From Cellulomonas sp. C5510 (GTDB lineage: Bacteria; Actinomycetota; Actinomycetes; Actinomycetales; Cellulomonadaceae), in contig NZ_CP081862.1 of assembly GCF_019797765.1 (NCBI RefSeq), positions 1,488,001-1,552,000 on the forward strand: a stretch of DNA of 64,000 nucleotides. Reading direction: 5' to 3'. Below, piece after piece: positions 34,841 to 43,999 of the stretch. The notes under the pieces are model-generated. The model searched no databases. It saw only the letters and a list, made by a program, of their open reading frames with translations, and had not been told where the DNA came from. Numbering within the stretch: position 1 is the first letter of the stretch; every line of letters begins with the position of its first letter. A program made the position numbers and the translations under genes.

Positions 34841-36072
34841 GCGGCGACCTGCCGGTCCAGCGGGATGACGGCCAGGGTGCGCCACCCGCCGTCGGGGGCC
34901 GGGCCCGTCTCCAGGACGCCGCCGAGCATCGCGGCACGCTCGCGCATCCCGACCAGCCCGTAACCCCGGCGGCTCTCCGGCGCGCCGGGCGGGGCGGGGT
35001 CGGTGGCGGCCGCGTTGCGGACCTCGACCACCACCTCGCGCGGGTTCCGCTGGATGACGACGGTGACCGCCCCACCGGGGGCGTGCTTGCGCGCGTTGGT
35101 GAGCGACTCCTGGATGATCCGGAAGCAGGCGAGCGAGGTCGCAGGGGACAGGTCGTGGAGGTCACCCGTCACGGCGAGGGCGAGCTCCGGGTGCAGGTCG
35201 CGGACCGCGGCGAGGAGTGTCGGCAGGCTGGCGAGGGTCGGTGCCGGGACGCCCGCGACCGGGCTGTCCTCGCGCAGCACCCCGATCACCTCCCGCAGGT
35301 TGAGCATCGTGAGCTCGCCCTCGGACTGGATGGACTCCAGCAGCACGCCGGTGGTGCGGGGGTCCGACTCGCGTACCCGGATCGCGGCGCGGGTCTGCAG
35401 CAGGATGCCGGACAGGTGGTGCGCGGCCACGTCATGCAGCTCTCGGGCCATCCGGTTGCGCTCGGAGGCCACGGCGGCGGCGGTCTGCGCCTCGGCCGCC
35501 TCGCGCAGCGCTTCGGTCTGGGCGGCGGCCAGCTCCGCGCGCCGGCGCTGGGACCCGTAGAGCAGGCCGGCCAGGCACGGGGCCAGGTACGTGGGCACCA
35601 CCCGGGTCAGCACGGCCAGGACGGCGACCGGGGTGAGCACGCCGCCGAACATCACCCCGAGCACGAGCTGCACCGTCGTGTCGATCCCCGCGGCGACGCC
35701 CGCGGTCGTGGCCCAGGTCCGGGTCCTGGTGCGGGCCGTCACGCTGAACACCGCGAACAGCAGCGTCGGCGAGACCGTGAGATTCCGGTCGATCGAGATG
35801 GCCGTCGCGGCGAGGAAGCAGGCGAACACGAGCCAGAAGCTCAGCACCGGCCGGCGCGTGCGCCAGAGCATCGGCACGGACTGGGCCGCCAGCACAGCGA
35901 CGCTGCCCCACACGCTGCCGGCCGTGACGGACGGCCCCGGGCCGTGGGTGAAGAAGCTGGTGCCGACGGCGATCGTCAGCAGGAAGTACCCGACGGACGC
36001 GACTCCCAGCAGGACGGCCCAGGCGGGGTCGGGCAGGAGCAGACGCGGCGGTGCCGCGGGCTGTGCGGGCAA
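34837..36072 (-). CDS. NarL-type sensor histidine kinase
   Basis: The 411-residue membrane histidine kinase of the HisKA_3 family has about five to six helices in its first 180 residues (WAVLLGVASVGYFLLTIAVG, LSFWLVFACFLAATAI), a coiled linker, the dimerisation helix with the phospho-acceptor histidine (MARELHDVAAHHLSGILL), and an HATPase (IIQESLTNARKHAPGG, RRGYGLVGMRERAAMLGG). The TTG start at 36072 is supported by GGGAG at good spacing. It is coupled to the response regulator gene and is the first gene of the lanthipeptide strand, with a TetR gene divergent from it. The large membrane domain with little outside it suggests sensing within the membrane. Confidence 0.88.
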   Translation of the reverse strand: MPAQPAAPPRLLLPDPAWAVLLGVASVGYFLLTIAVGTSFFTHGPGPSVTAGSVWGSVAVLAAQSVPMLWRTRRPVLSFWLVFACFLAATAISIDRNLTVSPTLLFAVFSVTARTRTRTWATTAGVAAGIDTTVQLVLGVMFGGVLTPVAVLAVLTRVVPTYLAPCLAGLLYGSQRRRAELAAAQTEALREAAEAQTAAAVASERNRMARELHDVAAHHLSGILLQTRAAIRVRESDPRTTGVLLESIQSEGELTMLNLREVIGVLREDSPVAGVPAPTLASLPTLLAAVRDLHPELALAVTGDLHDLSPATSLACFRIIQESLTNARKHAPGGAVTVVIQRNPREVVVEVRNAAATDPAPPGAPESRRGYGLVGMRERAAMLGGVLETGPAPDGGWRTLAVIPLDRQVAA

Positions 36073-36309
36073 GACGGCTCCCAGGACGGGGTCGGACCCT
36101 TCACCGACGATCCGGTCGGCGAACGGGTGTCACGCAGCACGCTTTGGAGGAGGAGCGCGCAGCAGCAATCGTAGCCACCGCCCGGTCCTTCGTAACCGGT
36201 GCCGCCGGGTCCGGAGCATTCTCGAGGTCGAGCGACCCTCTTTCGGGCTAACGTTTACCCGCGGCGACCTGGATGAACGGGATAGGTCGAATGGCATAGG
36301 GTGTGCGAC

Positions 36310-36903
36310 GTGGATCGACCGATGATGCGCCGGGAGCAGGCCGAGCGGACCCGGGAGCTGCTGCTCGATGCGGCGGCCGAGGAGTTCTGGTTGCACGGGC
36401 TGGGGGGCGCGCGGATCCAGGACGTGCTGGACCGCGCCGGCGTCACCAAGGGCGGGCTCTACCACCACTTCACGAGCAAGCTGGAGCTGGCGCAGGCGCT
36501 GGCGGAGGGCGAGGACGCGGAGTGGCGCGCGGCGCTCGTCGTGCCGGCGGAGCTGCGCGGGCTAGCCGCGGTCGAGGCGGTGGCGCTCGCGGTGGCCGCG
36601 CGCCTCGGCGCCGACGTGCGCGCTCGCGCGGTGCTGAGGATCTCGGAGGAGATCGGCACTCCCGAAGCCGCATCCCCGTTCGTGACCTGGCAGGACGTGG
36701 TCATCCGAGGGTTGCAGCAAGCGATCGCCGACGCGCAGGTGTCGGACGCGATCGCGATCCGCGAGGTGGCGGCGACCCTGGTCGAGGCGCTGTACGGGGC
36801 GTGCGTGACGCCGGCGCCCGCCACCCGCGACGTCGACGCAGTGACCCGCGTGGGTCGGATGTGGCGGCTGGTCGAGCCCGGACTGCGGGTCGGCACCGCC
36901 TGA
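36310..36903 (+). CDS. TetR family regulator, gamma-butyrolactone-receptor-like
   Basis: The 197-residue TetR-fold regulator has the N-terminal region ERTRELLLDAAAEEFWLHG, VLDRAGVTKGGLYHHFTSK, LELAQALAEGED, which resembles ArpA/ScbR-type autoregulator receptors more than general TetR proteins. The ligand domain follows; no homologue of a butyrolactone synthase is in the window. A TAGGGT -10 at 36297-36302 ends seven bases before GTG 36310, suggesting a leaderless mRNA; a GTG at 36301 is in frame as an alternative. It is divergent from the histidine kinase of the lanthipeptide locus, so it may repress that unit or the phosphate locus that follows it. Confidence 0.75.
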   Translation: MDRPMMRREQAERTRELLLDAAAEEFWLHGLGGARIQDVLDRAGVTKGGLYHHFTSKLELAQALAEGEDAEWRAALVVPAELRGLAAVEAVALAVAARLGADVRARAVLRISEEIGTPEAASPFVTWQDVVIRGLQQAIADAQVSDAIAIREVAATLVEALYGACVTPAPATRDVDAVTRVGRMWRLVEPGLRVGTA

Positions 36904-37061
36904 CGCGTCATCCCGTCGGGTCGCGCCGCGCCGCGCGACGAGAATTCATCTTGCGCGACCTCCGAGTGCGCCGAGGTGGTCGCTCGGCATAGTCGCCGAT
37001 GCCGACAATGCTGCCGAACGGTACTGGTGCGGACGCGCATCGCATGCCGGACCCTTCGCGC

Positions 37062-37083
37062 GTTCACCCTGCGTTCATCCGCC
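37062..37083 (+). promoter_or_regulatory. Tandem PHO box upstream of pstC
   Basis: Two adjacent 11-base direct repeats, GTTCACCCTGC and GTTCATCCGCC, match the actinobacterial PhoP binding unit (GKTCAYYYRSG) and sit 155 bases before the pstC start, in a gene-free stretch (36904-37238). A weaker third unit (ATTCCCCTGTG) follows at 37084-37094. In Streptomyces, tandem units of this type activate pst genes under phosphate limitation. The remainder of the gap shows no other clear element. Confidence 0.8.
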
Positions 37084-37238
37084 ATTCCCCTGTGATCTCA
37101 CCGCGGCAGTTGTTGACCGACGAAGTGGTTTGCCAACTCGTTTCGAGCTGCTGCACGATGTGCCGCGCCGGAGCGGTGGGGCCGATCCCCGCCCGGATGT
37201 CTCCCGGCACCAGCGGCAACGAGCAGCAGAGGGCGGCG

Positions 37239-38279
37239 ATGACGACCGAGGCCGAGCGCGACGTGACCGGCGCGGGCGGCGCACCCGGCTCGGGCGGCGC
37301 ACCCGGCCCGGCGGTCCCGCGGACCCTGAGAGCCCGCCGCGGCACCTCGGACCGGGTGTTCACGATCGGTGCGCACGGCGGCGGCGTCCTGGTGCTGGCG
37401 ATCATGACCCTGGTCGGCCTGTTCCTCGCGATCCGCGGCGCCGAGGCGATCGGCGCGGCGGGCCCGGACTTCCTCACCGAGCAGGACTGGGAGCCGAACT
37501 CCGGCCGGTTCGGCATCGCCGCGGTCCTGTTCGGCACGGTGAGCATCGCGCTCGTCGCGATCTCGGTGGCGGTCCCGTTGGCGATCGGCACGGCGACCTA
37601 CATCGTCGAGTATGCGCCCGAAGGGCTGAAGCGGCTGCTGATCGGCGTCGTCGACCTGATGGCAGCGATCCCCAGCGTCGTCTACGGCCTCTGGGGGATG
37701 TTCTGGCTCGAGGGGAACCTGCTGCCGGTCGCGAAGTGGATCAGCACCTACCTCGGCTGGATCCCGGTCTTCGACGTACCGGCCTTCGACGCCGACGACC
37801 CGCTGGCCACCCCGACGGTCTTCACCGCCTCGGCGTTCCTCGCCGGGCTGGTCGTCGCGATGATGGTCGCCCCGATCGCCGCCTCGATCATGCGCGAGGT
37901 GTTCTCGCAGGCGCCGGTCGGCGAACGGGAGGGCGCACTCGCGCTCGGGGCCTCCCGGTGGGGGGTCATCCGGAACGTCGTCTACCCGTTCGGGCTCGGC
38001 GGCATGATCGGCGGCACCATGCTCGGCCTCGGCCGGGCGCTGGGGGAGACCATCGCCGTCTACCTCGTGATCAGCCCGGTGTTCGTCATCAACTGGCACG
38101 TGCTCTCCACCGGCACGAACTCCATCTCCTCGCTGATCGCCCTCCGCTACGGCGAGGCGTCCCAGTTCGAGCTCTCCGGCCTCATGGCGGCGGGCCTCGT
38201 GCTCTTCACGATCACCATGCTCGTCAACTTCGCCGCCGGCTTCATCATCCAGCGCTCGCGCTCCGGCGCCTCGAGCTGA
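37239..38279 (+). CDS. pstC: Phosphate ABC transporter permease PstC
   Basis: This inner-membrane subunit of the high-affinity phosphate importer has 346 residues and about six helices, preceded by a disordered Gly/Pro-rich tail (GGAPGSGGAPGPAV). Family signatures are AIPSVVYGLWGMF in the permease core, APIAASIMREVFSQAP, and the EAA-type loop REGALALGASRWGVIRNVVYP. The ATG at 37239 has GAGGG upstream; the frame is open further up, through the PHO box, without conservation. It is the first gene of a long plus-strand locus and is 11 bases from pstA. Phosphate specificity is supported by the PHO box and pstB/pstS partners. Confidence 0.92.
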   Translation: MTTEAERDVTGAGGAPGSGGAPGPAVPRTLRARRGTSDRVFTIGAHGGGVLVLAIMTLVGLFLAIRGAEAIGAAGPDFLTEQDWEPNSGRFGIAAVLFGTVSIALVAISVAVPLAIGTATYIVEYAPEGLKRLLIGVVDLMAAIPSVVYGLWGMFWLEGNLLPVAKWISTYLGWIPVFDVPAFDADDPLATPTVFTASAFLAGLVVAMMVAPIAASIMREVFSQAPVGEREGALALGASRWGVIRNVVYPFGLGGMIGGTMLGLGRALGETIAVYLVISPVFVINWHVLSTGTNSISSLIALRYGEASQFELSGLMAAGLVLFTITMLVNFAAGFIIQRSRSGASS

Positions 38280-38290
38280 AGGACCTGTCG

Positions 38291-39562
38291 ATGACCACGA
38301 CCGAGACCGCGCCCGCGGTCCTCCACGCACCGGCGGCCCCGCTGGTGCCGCGCCCCCGCACCGCGGTGCCCGGCGCCCGGCCGACCGCCGGCCCCGCCGC
38401 CCCGCAGGCCCGGCGGAACCTGTCGACCCTGCGACGCGAGGACGTGCTGCGGCTGGTGGGCGCGGCGGCCGCCGCGGTCGCCGCCACGGCGTGGCTCTGC
38501 ACCCAGGTGCTGCCCGTCCGGGGCGTGCTGCCGGCGGTGCTGATCGGTTACGCGCTGTTCCTGCTGTTCACGGTCGTGCTGATCAGCTTCGACGAGGACC
38601 GGGTGACCATCGTCGACCGGGTGGTGTCGGTGGTCATCCACTCGGCGGCCGTCCTGCTGCTGCTGACGCTCGCGGTGGTGGTGGTGTTCACGCTGGGGCG
38701 GGGGTCGGACGCGTTCCGGCACGCGAACTTCTGGACGCAGGACCTGTCGATGGCCGGGCCGCTCGACCCGATGACGGTCGGGGGCATGGCGCACGCAGCG
38801 GTCGGCACGCTGTTCATGATCGCGATCGCCCTTGCCGTCGCGATCCCGCTCGGCCTGCTGTGCGCGGTGTTCCTCGCGGAGTTCCCGTCGCCGTTCGCCC
38901 GGGTGGTGCGCACGGTGACCGAGGCGATGACCGCGCTGCCGTCCATCGTGTGCGGGCTGTTCATCTACGCCACGTACATCCTGATGTTCGGCATGGACAA
39001 GTCGGCGTTCGCGGCGAGCCTGGCGATCACGATCATGATCCTGCCGATCATCATCAGGTCCTCCGACGTGGTGCTGCGGCTGGTGCCCGGCACGCTCAAG
39101 GAGGCGTCGCTGGCGACCGGGGCGAGCCAGTGGCGGACGGTCTGGCACGTGGTCCTGCCGACCAGCCGATCCGGGCTGACCACCGCGGTGGTGCTCGGCA
39201 CAGCCCGCGGGATCGGCGAGACCTCGCCCGTGCTGCTGACCGCCGGGTACACGACCTTCTTCAACTGGAACCCGTTCTCGGGGCCGATGGTGTCGCTGCC
39301 CTTCGCCACGTTCACGCTGGTGAAGAGCCCGGAGCCGACGCAGATCGCCCGCGGGTTCGGCGCAGCGGCCGTGCTGATGGTGCTGGTCTTCGTGTTGTTC
39401 ATGGTCGCGCGGCTCATCGGCGGGCGCGGGCCGGGCGTGCTGACGCCGCGCGGCCTCCGGCGCGCCCGGGCCGCCTCCGTGCGACTCGCGGCGCGGTTCG
39501 AGCGGCGCGAGCTCGTCGCGGCGGCCGCGACCACCGACGCACCCACGGCGGTGACCCGGTGA
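38291..39562 (+). CDS. pstA: Phosphate ABC transporter permease PstA
   Basis: This second permease subunit has 423 residues, longer than the usual 290-300 because of a 45-residue disordered N-terminus and two extra N-terminal helices (VLPAVLIGYALFLLFTVVLI). The core carries ALPSIVCGLFIYATYILMFG, the EAA loop LKEASLATGASQWRTVWHVVLP and ARGIGETSPVLLTAG. The gene ends in GTGA with the PstS-like gene, so the products are coupled. It pairs with PstC in the membrane. Confidence 0.92.
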   Translation: MTTTETAPAVLHAPAAPLVPRPRTAVPGARPTAGPAAPQARRNLSTLRREDVLRLVGAAAAAVAATAWLCTQVLPVRGVLPAVLIGYALFLLFTVVLISFDEDRVTIVDRVVSVVIHSAAVLLLLTLAVVVVFTLGRGSDAFRHANFWTQDLSMAGPLDPMTVGGMAHAAVGTLFMIAIALAVAIPLGLLCAVFLAEFPSPFARVVRTVTEAMTALPSIVCGLFIYATYILMFGMDKSAFAASLAITIMILPIIIRSSDVVLRLVPGTLKEASLATGASQWRTVWHVVLPTSRSGLTTAVVLGTARGIGETSPVLLTAGYTTFFNWNPFSGPMVSLPFATFTLVKSPEPTQIARGFGAAAVLMVLVFVLFMVARLIGGRGPGVLTPRGLRRARAASVRLAARFERRELVAAAATTDAPTAVTR

Positions 39563-41232
39563 GCGCCCGGCGGATCGCCGGCCCCGCGTGGGGTCCCGTG
39601 CGGCTGACCGTCGCGCTGCTCGGTGTGCTGCTGATCGTCGTCGGCGGGAGCGGCGTCGCCGGAGCCTCGGTCGGGAACCCCGGCGTGCACGCCCCGATCA
39701 TCGGGTCCGGCTCGACCTGGTCGGCGAACGCGCTCCAGGCGTGGATCCGCAACGTGTGGGCGAACTACCAGTGGAAGATCACCTTCTCCGAGTCCGGCTC
39801 GACCCAGGGCCGCAACGACTTCGCGAACGGCACGGCCGACTTCGGCGTCTCGGAGATCCCGTACGGCATCGCGAACTCGAACGAGGGCGACCAGCGGCCC
39901 GGACGCGGGTTCGCGTACATGCCGATCGTCGCGGGCGGCACCGCATTCATGTACAACCTGCAGATCGGCGGCAAGCGGGTCACCAACCTGCGGCTGTCCG
40001 GCGACACCGTCGCCAAGATCTTCACGGGCGTCATCACCAGCTGGGACGACCCGCAGATCAAGGCCGACAACCCGGCGCTCGCCCTGCCCGCGGTACCGAT
40101 CGTGCCGGTGGTCCGGTCGGACGGGTCGGGCGCGACGGCGCAGGTGTCCATCTGGTTGCGGCAGGAGCACAGCGCCCTCTGGGACGCGTACTGCGGCAAG
40201 GTGGGTCGCCCGCTGATCGACGGCCACTGCGGCGTCACCTCGAACTACCCGGTGGTGCCCGGCTCCGGCTTCGTCGCCAAGTCCGGGTCGAACGGCGTCG
40301 CCGGCTACGTCGCCCAGGGGCACGCGGTCGGGTCGATCACCTTCGTCGAGTACTCGTACGCGCTGAACTCCGGGTACCCCGTGGCCAAGGTGCTCAACGC
40401 CTCCGGCTACTACACCGAGCCGACGGCCAGCAACGTCGCGGTCGGCCTGCTGAGTGCGCAGATCAACGAGGACACCGCGTCCCCGGACTACCTGACGCAG
40501 GACCTCTCGCAGGTCTACCGGTCGGCCGACGCACGCACCTACCCGCTCTCCAGCTACTCGTACATCATCCTGCCGACCTCCCAGGACGCCGGGTTCTCGC
40601 CGGACAAGGGGAGGACGCTCGCCGACTTCGGTGCGTACTTCCTCTGCGAGGGCCAGCAGAGCGCGGAGACCCTCGGGTACTCGCCGCTGCCGATCAACCT
40701 GGTGCAGGCCGGGCAGGCCCAGATCCAGAAGATCCCGGGTGGCGACCCCGTGATCAAGGGCATCAGCGACTGCAACAACCCGACGTTCAGCCCGGACGGC
40801 TCCAACCGGCTGGCGAACGAGGCGCCGTACCCGCCCGAGTGCGACAAGCAGGGGCCGACGCAGTGCGCCACCGGGACCGGCGGCGCAGCCGAGACCCCGA
40901 CCGCGCAGACCGGCACCTCGGACCAGGCGGCGGACCAGGCGGCGGGCGGTGCCGCGGGGGGCGCGGCGGCGACCGACGACGCCGCGGTCGCCGGCGACGG
41001 GTCCCTGGGCGCCGACGCGGGGCTGCTCGACGGCTCCGCCGCACCCGCCACCGTGGCCGGCAGCCCGCAGGAGCTGCCGGGCGCCGCTCCCGGCATCCTG
41101 CCGCGGCTCGCCGTCGCCGGCGCCGGCACCGGCATGCTCGCCGCCGCCGCACTGCCCCCCCTGCTCGGGCGCCGCTCCCGCCGGAACCTCCTGCCCGCCC
41201 CGCGCCCTCCGACCCACCCCGAAGGAGCCTGA
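39559..41232 (+). CDS. pstS: Membrane-anchored PstS-like phosphate-binding protein
   Basis: The 557-residue exported solute-binding protein has an N-terminal hydrophobic signal (TVALLGVLLIVVGGSGVAGA) and a PstS domain with phosphate-contact motifs: IIGSGSTWSANALQAW, FSESGSTQGRNDF, FGVSEIPYG, VRSDGSGATAQVSIWL. It is unusual in having a 120-residue Ala/Gly/Thr-rich linker and a C-terminal membrane segment (GAGTGMLAAAALPPLLG) with a basic tail instead of a lipoprotein anchor. The domain is therefore tethered from its C-terminus and can reach across the wall. It is coupled to pstA and followed within 5 bases by another anchored protein. Confidence 0.88.
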   Translation: MSARRIAGPAWGPVRLTVALLGVLLIVVGGSGVAGASVGNPGVHAPIIGSGSTWSANALQAWIRNVWANYQWKITFSESGSTQGRNDFANGTADFGVSEIPYGIANSNEGDQRPGRGFAYMPIVAGGTAFMYNLQIGGKRVTNLRLSGDTVAKIFTGVITSWDDPQIKADNPALALPAVPIVPVVRSDGSGATAQVSIWLRQEHSALWDAYCGKVGRPLIDGHCGVTSNYPVVPGSGFVAKSGSNGVAGYVAQGHAVGSITFVEYSYALNSGYPVAKVLNASGYYTEPTASNVAVGLLSAQINEDTASPDYLTQDLSQVYRSADARTYPLSSYSYIILPTSQDAGFSPDKGRTLADFGAYFLCEGQQSAETLGYSPLPINLVQAGQAQIQKIPGGDPVIKGISDCNNPTFSPDGSNRLANEAPYPPECDKQGPTQCATGTGGAAETPTAQTGTSDQAADQAAGGAAGGAAATDDAAVAGDGSLGADAGLLDGSAAPATVAGSPQELPGAAPGILPRLAVAGAGTGMLAAAALPPLLGRRSRRNLLPAPRPPTHPEGA

Positions 41233-41236
41233 GCCC

Positions 41237-43834
41237 GTGCGCTCGACCACCCGCGCAGCCGCGCGCCTGACGGCGCTCGCCGTCGCGCTCGCCACCGTGG
41301 CCGGCCTCGCCGCCGTCGGCCTCCCCGCGCCCGCGCAGGCGGCGGGGGAGACCGAGTCGGCCGTGACGGTCGCCTGGGCCGGCGGCAACGACCCCGAGAT
41401 CCAGCAGCACCAGCCCGACCACGCCGCGCTGACGTCGGACGGCGCCGGGAAGGACGCCGGGTCCGGGCACTGGGACGACTTCCGCGACCTGCGCGTCACC
41501 GTGAGCCAGACCCGCGGGCTGATCGACCAGGCGGTGACCGTGACCGCGTCGGGGATGGCGCCGACGGTCGTGAAGCCGCAGCAGATCACGAACTTCCTGC
41601 AGGTGTTCCAGTGCTGGGGCGATCCCGCCGCCGCGGACTTCGCGCGCACGTGCCAGTGGGGGGCGTACGACTGGGCCGAGGTGGGTGGGAACGCGTCGAA
41701 GCTCACGGGCACGTTCGGCAGCCGGGACGTCCTCGGCCGGGGCGGCGTGACGTTCCGCGCCGTCACCGGGCAGGTGCAGGAGCAGGTCTCCGTCCGCGAC
41801 GGGGCCGCGGAGTACGTGAACAACGGCCTCGGGCGGTTCTTCGACCCCTCGTCGTCCAACGAGCAGCCGTTCGTCCCGGTGCGCGCTGACGGCACCGCCA
41901 CCACCAGCTTCACGGTGCAGTCCGCCGCTTCCCAGCCGTACCTGGGCTGCGGGGACGGCGACTCGGCGGCCGGCAGCCGGTGCTGGCTCGTCGTCGTCCC
42001 GCGCGGGTCCCACTCGAACTCGCTCGAGGACGGCACCGCCTGCGGGTCGTCCCGCTACGGCGAGATCGTGACGAAGCAGGTCGGCACCCCGCTGGACCCG
42101 ACGCAGTGCACGTCGTGGCACGACCGGGTCGTGGTGCCGCTCGACTTCGAGGACCCGTACCTGCGCTGCCCCGCCGGCTCGGCCGAGCGGCGCGTGGTCG
42201 GCAGCGAGCTGGTCACCGAGGCGATCAGCTCCTGGCAGCCCCGCCTCTGCGGCGGCGATGAAGGCGCAGCGTTCGGGCTGACCACGAACTCGGGAGACCT
42301 GACCCGCGCGCAGCTGCTGACCGGGCAGGTCGGCATGGCCGCGGTCTCGGCGCCGCTGACCCGGGAGACGATCGGCGGGACGGACCCGGCGCTCCTCGAG
42401 TCCGCCGACCCCGGGTACGCCCCGCTGGTCAACACGGCGCTGACGATCGGGTTCGTCGCCGAGAGCCCGGGAAGCGTCCTGCACCGGGATCTGCGGCTCA
42501 CGCCTCGGCTGCTCGCGAAGCTGCTCACGCAGTCCTACGCCGGTGACCTCCCGCAGCTGGCGTCCTCCTCCGTCGGCGAGTCGCTCGGCAGCCGGACCGT
42601 GGTCTCGGTGCTGACCGACCCCGAGTGGGCGGCCGTCGGGAACCCGACGGACTTCGCCGGCTCCCTCGGCTGGGGCGCCTGGGTGGTGGTCGGCCCGCAG
42701 GGCGACGACGCCACCCGGCTGCTCTGGCAGTACGTGCTGGCGGACGCCGACGCCCGGGCGTTCCTGGAAGGCGAGCCAGACCCCTGGGGCATGACGGTGA
42801 ACCCCTACTACCTGCCCCCGGGGCACGCGCAAGCGGTGGGCGGCGGCCTGGACCTGCTCTCCCAGCCGCTCGACACGTTCCCCAAGGCCGACCAGACCGT
42901 CTCCCCGGATGCCACCGAAGCGAAGGCGAACTACCGCGGCCTGCAGGTCGACGGGACGACGTACTCCCCGTACTCCACCTCGTTCGCCGCGAACGCCAGC
43001 CGGATCGCGCACGTGGACAGCAAGCGCGTGACGGTGTGGGACCCGCAGAAGTTCTCGGGGACGAACGTCGGCTTCTGGGTGTCGGACGGTCCGCAGAACC
43101 CGGCGGACACGGTCGCGGGACGCCTGATCCTCGGCCCGACCTCCGCCGCGTCGGCGCTGACCCACGGGATCAGCTCCGCGAGCCTGGCACTGCCCCTGCC
43201 GGGTCGGACGGCCGCGGACACCGTCGGCTCGGCGCGCGAGTTCGTGGCGCCGGACGACGCCTCGGTCGCCGCGGCGGTCGCCGTCCAGCGGGACGTCGAG
43301 GGCACCGGGGTGGCGACCCCCGACCCGGGGGCGCTGCCCGCCGGCGCCTACCCGCTCGCGACCACCGTGTACGCCGCGGTCGACCTCGCCTCGACGGACC
43401 TGGACCAGGTCGCACGCTCCGAGTATGCGCACCTCCTGGACTACGCGGCCGGCGCCGGCAACGTGCACACCGGGCAGCGTGGCGGGCTGCCCGAGGGCTA
43501 CGTGCCGCTGACCGCGGATCAGGTCGCGGCGACGCGGGAGCTCGCGGAGCTGCTCCGGACGCCGGCCTCGACCGCGGGCGGTGGGACGGCCCCGCCGGTG
43601 GGCGGGGCCACGGTCACGGTGCCGACCGGATCGGCGGCGGCCCCGCAGGCGTCGCCTCCACCGGAGGGCGCCGCCGCGCCGCAGACCGGCGTGAGCCGGT
43701 CCGCGGCCCCGGTCGCGGAGCGCACGCCCCGGGTTGCGAGCCCGGTCGGCGGCGTCGTGGGCGCGAGCCTGCTGGCGGGCGCGGGCGGTCTGCTCGCCTC
43801 TCCGTTCCTCCTCCGGCGCCGGGGCACCGGATGA
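41237..43834 (+). CDS. Large anchored surface protein with solute-binding-like domain
   Basis: No named family is firmly recognised. The 865-residue exported protein has a signal peptide (LTALAVALATVAGLAAVGLPAPAQA), a beta-rich first third with DLRVTVSQTRGLIDQAVTVTASG (Ig-like) and several paired cysteines (QVFQCWGD...RTCQWGAYDW, YLGCGDG...SRCWLVVVP). A central region has the style of a type 2 periplasmic-binding domain (LVNTALTIGFVAES, LTPRLLAKLLTQSY, AVGNPTDFAGSLGWG). A Thr/Pro/Ala linker and C-terminal membrane anchor (GASLLAGAGGLLASPFLLRRR) complete it. GTG 41237 has AAGGAG upstream, immediately after the PstS-like gene. It probably works beside PstS at the cell surface, perhaps presenting or trapping phosphate-containing ligands. 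Confidence 0.65.
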   Translation: MRSTTRAAARLTALAVALATVAGLAAVGLPAPAQAAGETESAVTVAWAGGNDPEIQQHQPDHAALTSDGAGKDAGSGHWDDFRDLRVTVSQTRGLIDQAVTVTASGMAPTVVKPQQITNFLQVFQCWGDPAAADFARTCQWGAYDWAEVGGNASKLTGTFGSRDVLGRGGVTFRAVTGQVQEQVSVRDGAAEYVNNGLGRFFDPSSSNEQPFVPVRADGTATTSFTVQSAASQPYLGCGDGDSAAGSRCWLVVVPRGSHSNSLEDGTACGSSRYGEIVTKQVGTPLDPTQCTSWHDRVVVPLDFEDPYLRCPAGSAERRVVGSELVTEAISSWQPRLCGGDEGAAFGLTTNSGDLTRAQLLTGQVGMAAVSAPLTRETIGGTDPALLESADPGYAPLVNTALTIGFVAESPGSVLHRDLRLTPRLLAKLLTQSYAGDLPQLASSSVGESLGSRTVVSVLTDPEWAAVGNPTDFAGSLGWGAWVVVGPQGDDATRLLWQYVLADADARAFLEGEPDPWGMTVNPYYLPPGHAQAVGGGLDLLSQPLDTFPKADQTVSPDATEAKANYRGLQVDGTTYSPYSTSFAANASRIAHVDSKRVTVWDPQKFSGTNVGFWVSDGPQNPADTVAGRLILGPTSAASALTHGISSASLALPLPGRTAADTVGSAREFVAPDDASVAAAVAVQRDVEGTGVATPDPGALPAGAYPLATTVYAAVDLASTDLDQVARSEYAHLLDYAAGAGNVHTGQRGGLPEGYVPLTADQVAATRELAELLRTPASTAGGGTAPPVGGATVTVPTGSAAAPQASPPPEGAAAPQTGVSRSAAPVAERTPRVASPVGGVVGASLLAGAGGLLASPFLLRRRGTG

Positions 43835-43910
43835 CCTGACCCGGCGCGGGCGACGCCCGCGCCGCCACAGCACCCGACCCGGCCCGTGTTCCCCGGCCGG
43901 GACGAGGAAG

Positions 43911-43945
43911 CCCCCCCACCGGGCTGCGAACCGAGGTGGGGGGGG
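43911..43945 (+). terminator. Hairpin between the anchored protein and the second binding protein
   Basis: A C-rich/G-rich inverted repeat (CCCCCCCACC at 43911-43920, GGTGGGGGGG at 43935-43944) with a 14-base loop. A smaller GGCGCGGGC/GCCCGCGCC hairpin lies at 43844-43864. Together they may end the pstCAS part of the locus or attenuate the rest. Confidence 0.5.
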
Positions 43946-43999
43946 CCGGAGCCCACGAGGGGCGAAATTCAGGGGGACTTTACCTGGAAGGCACGTGTC

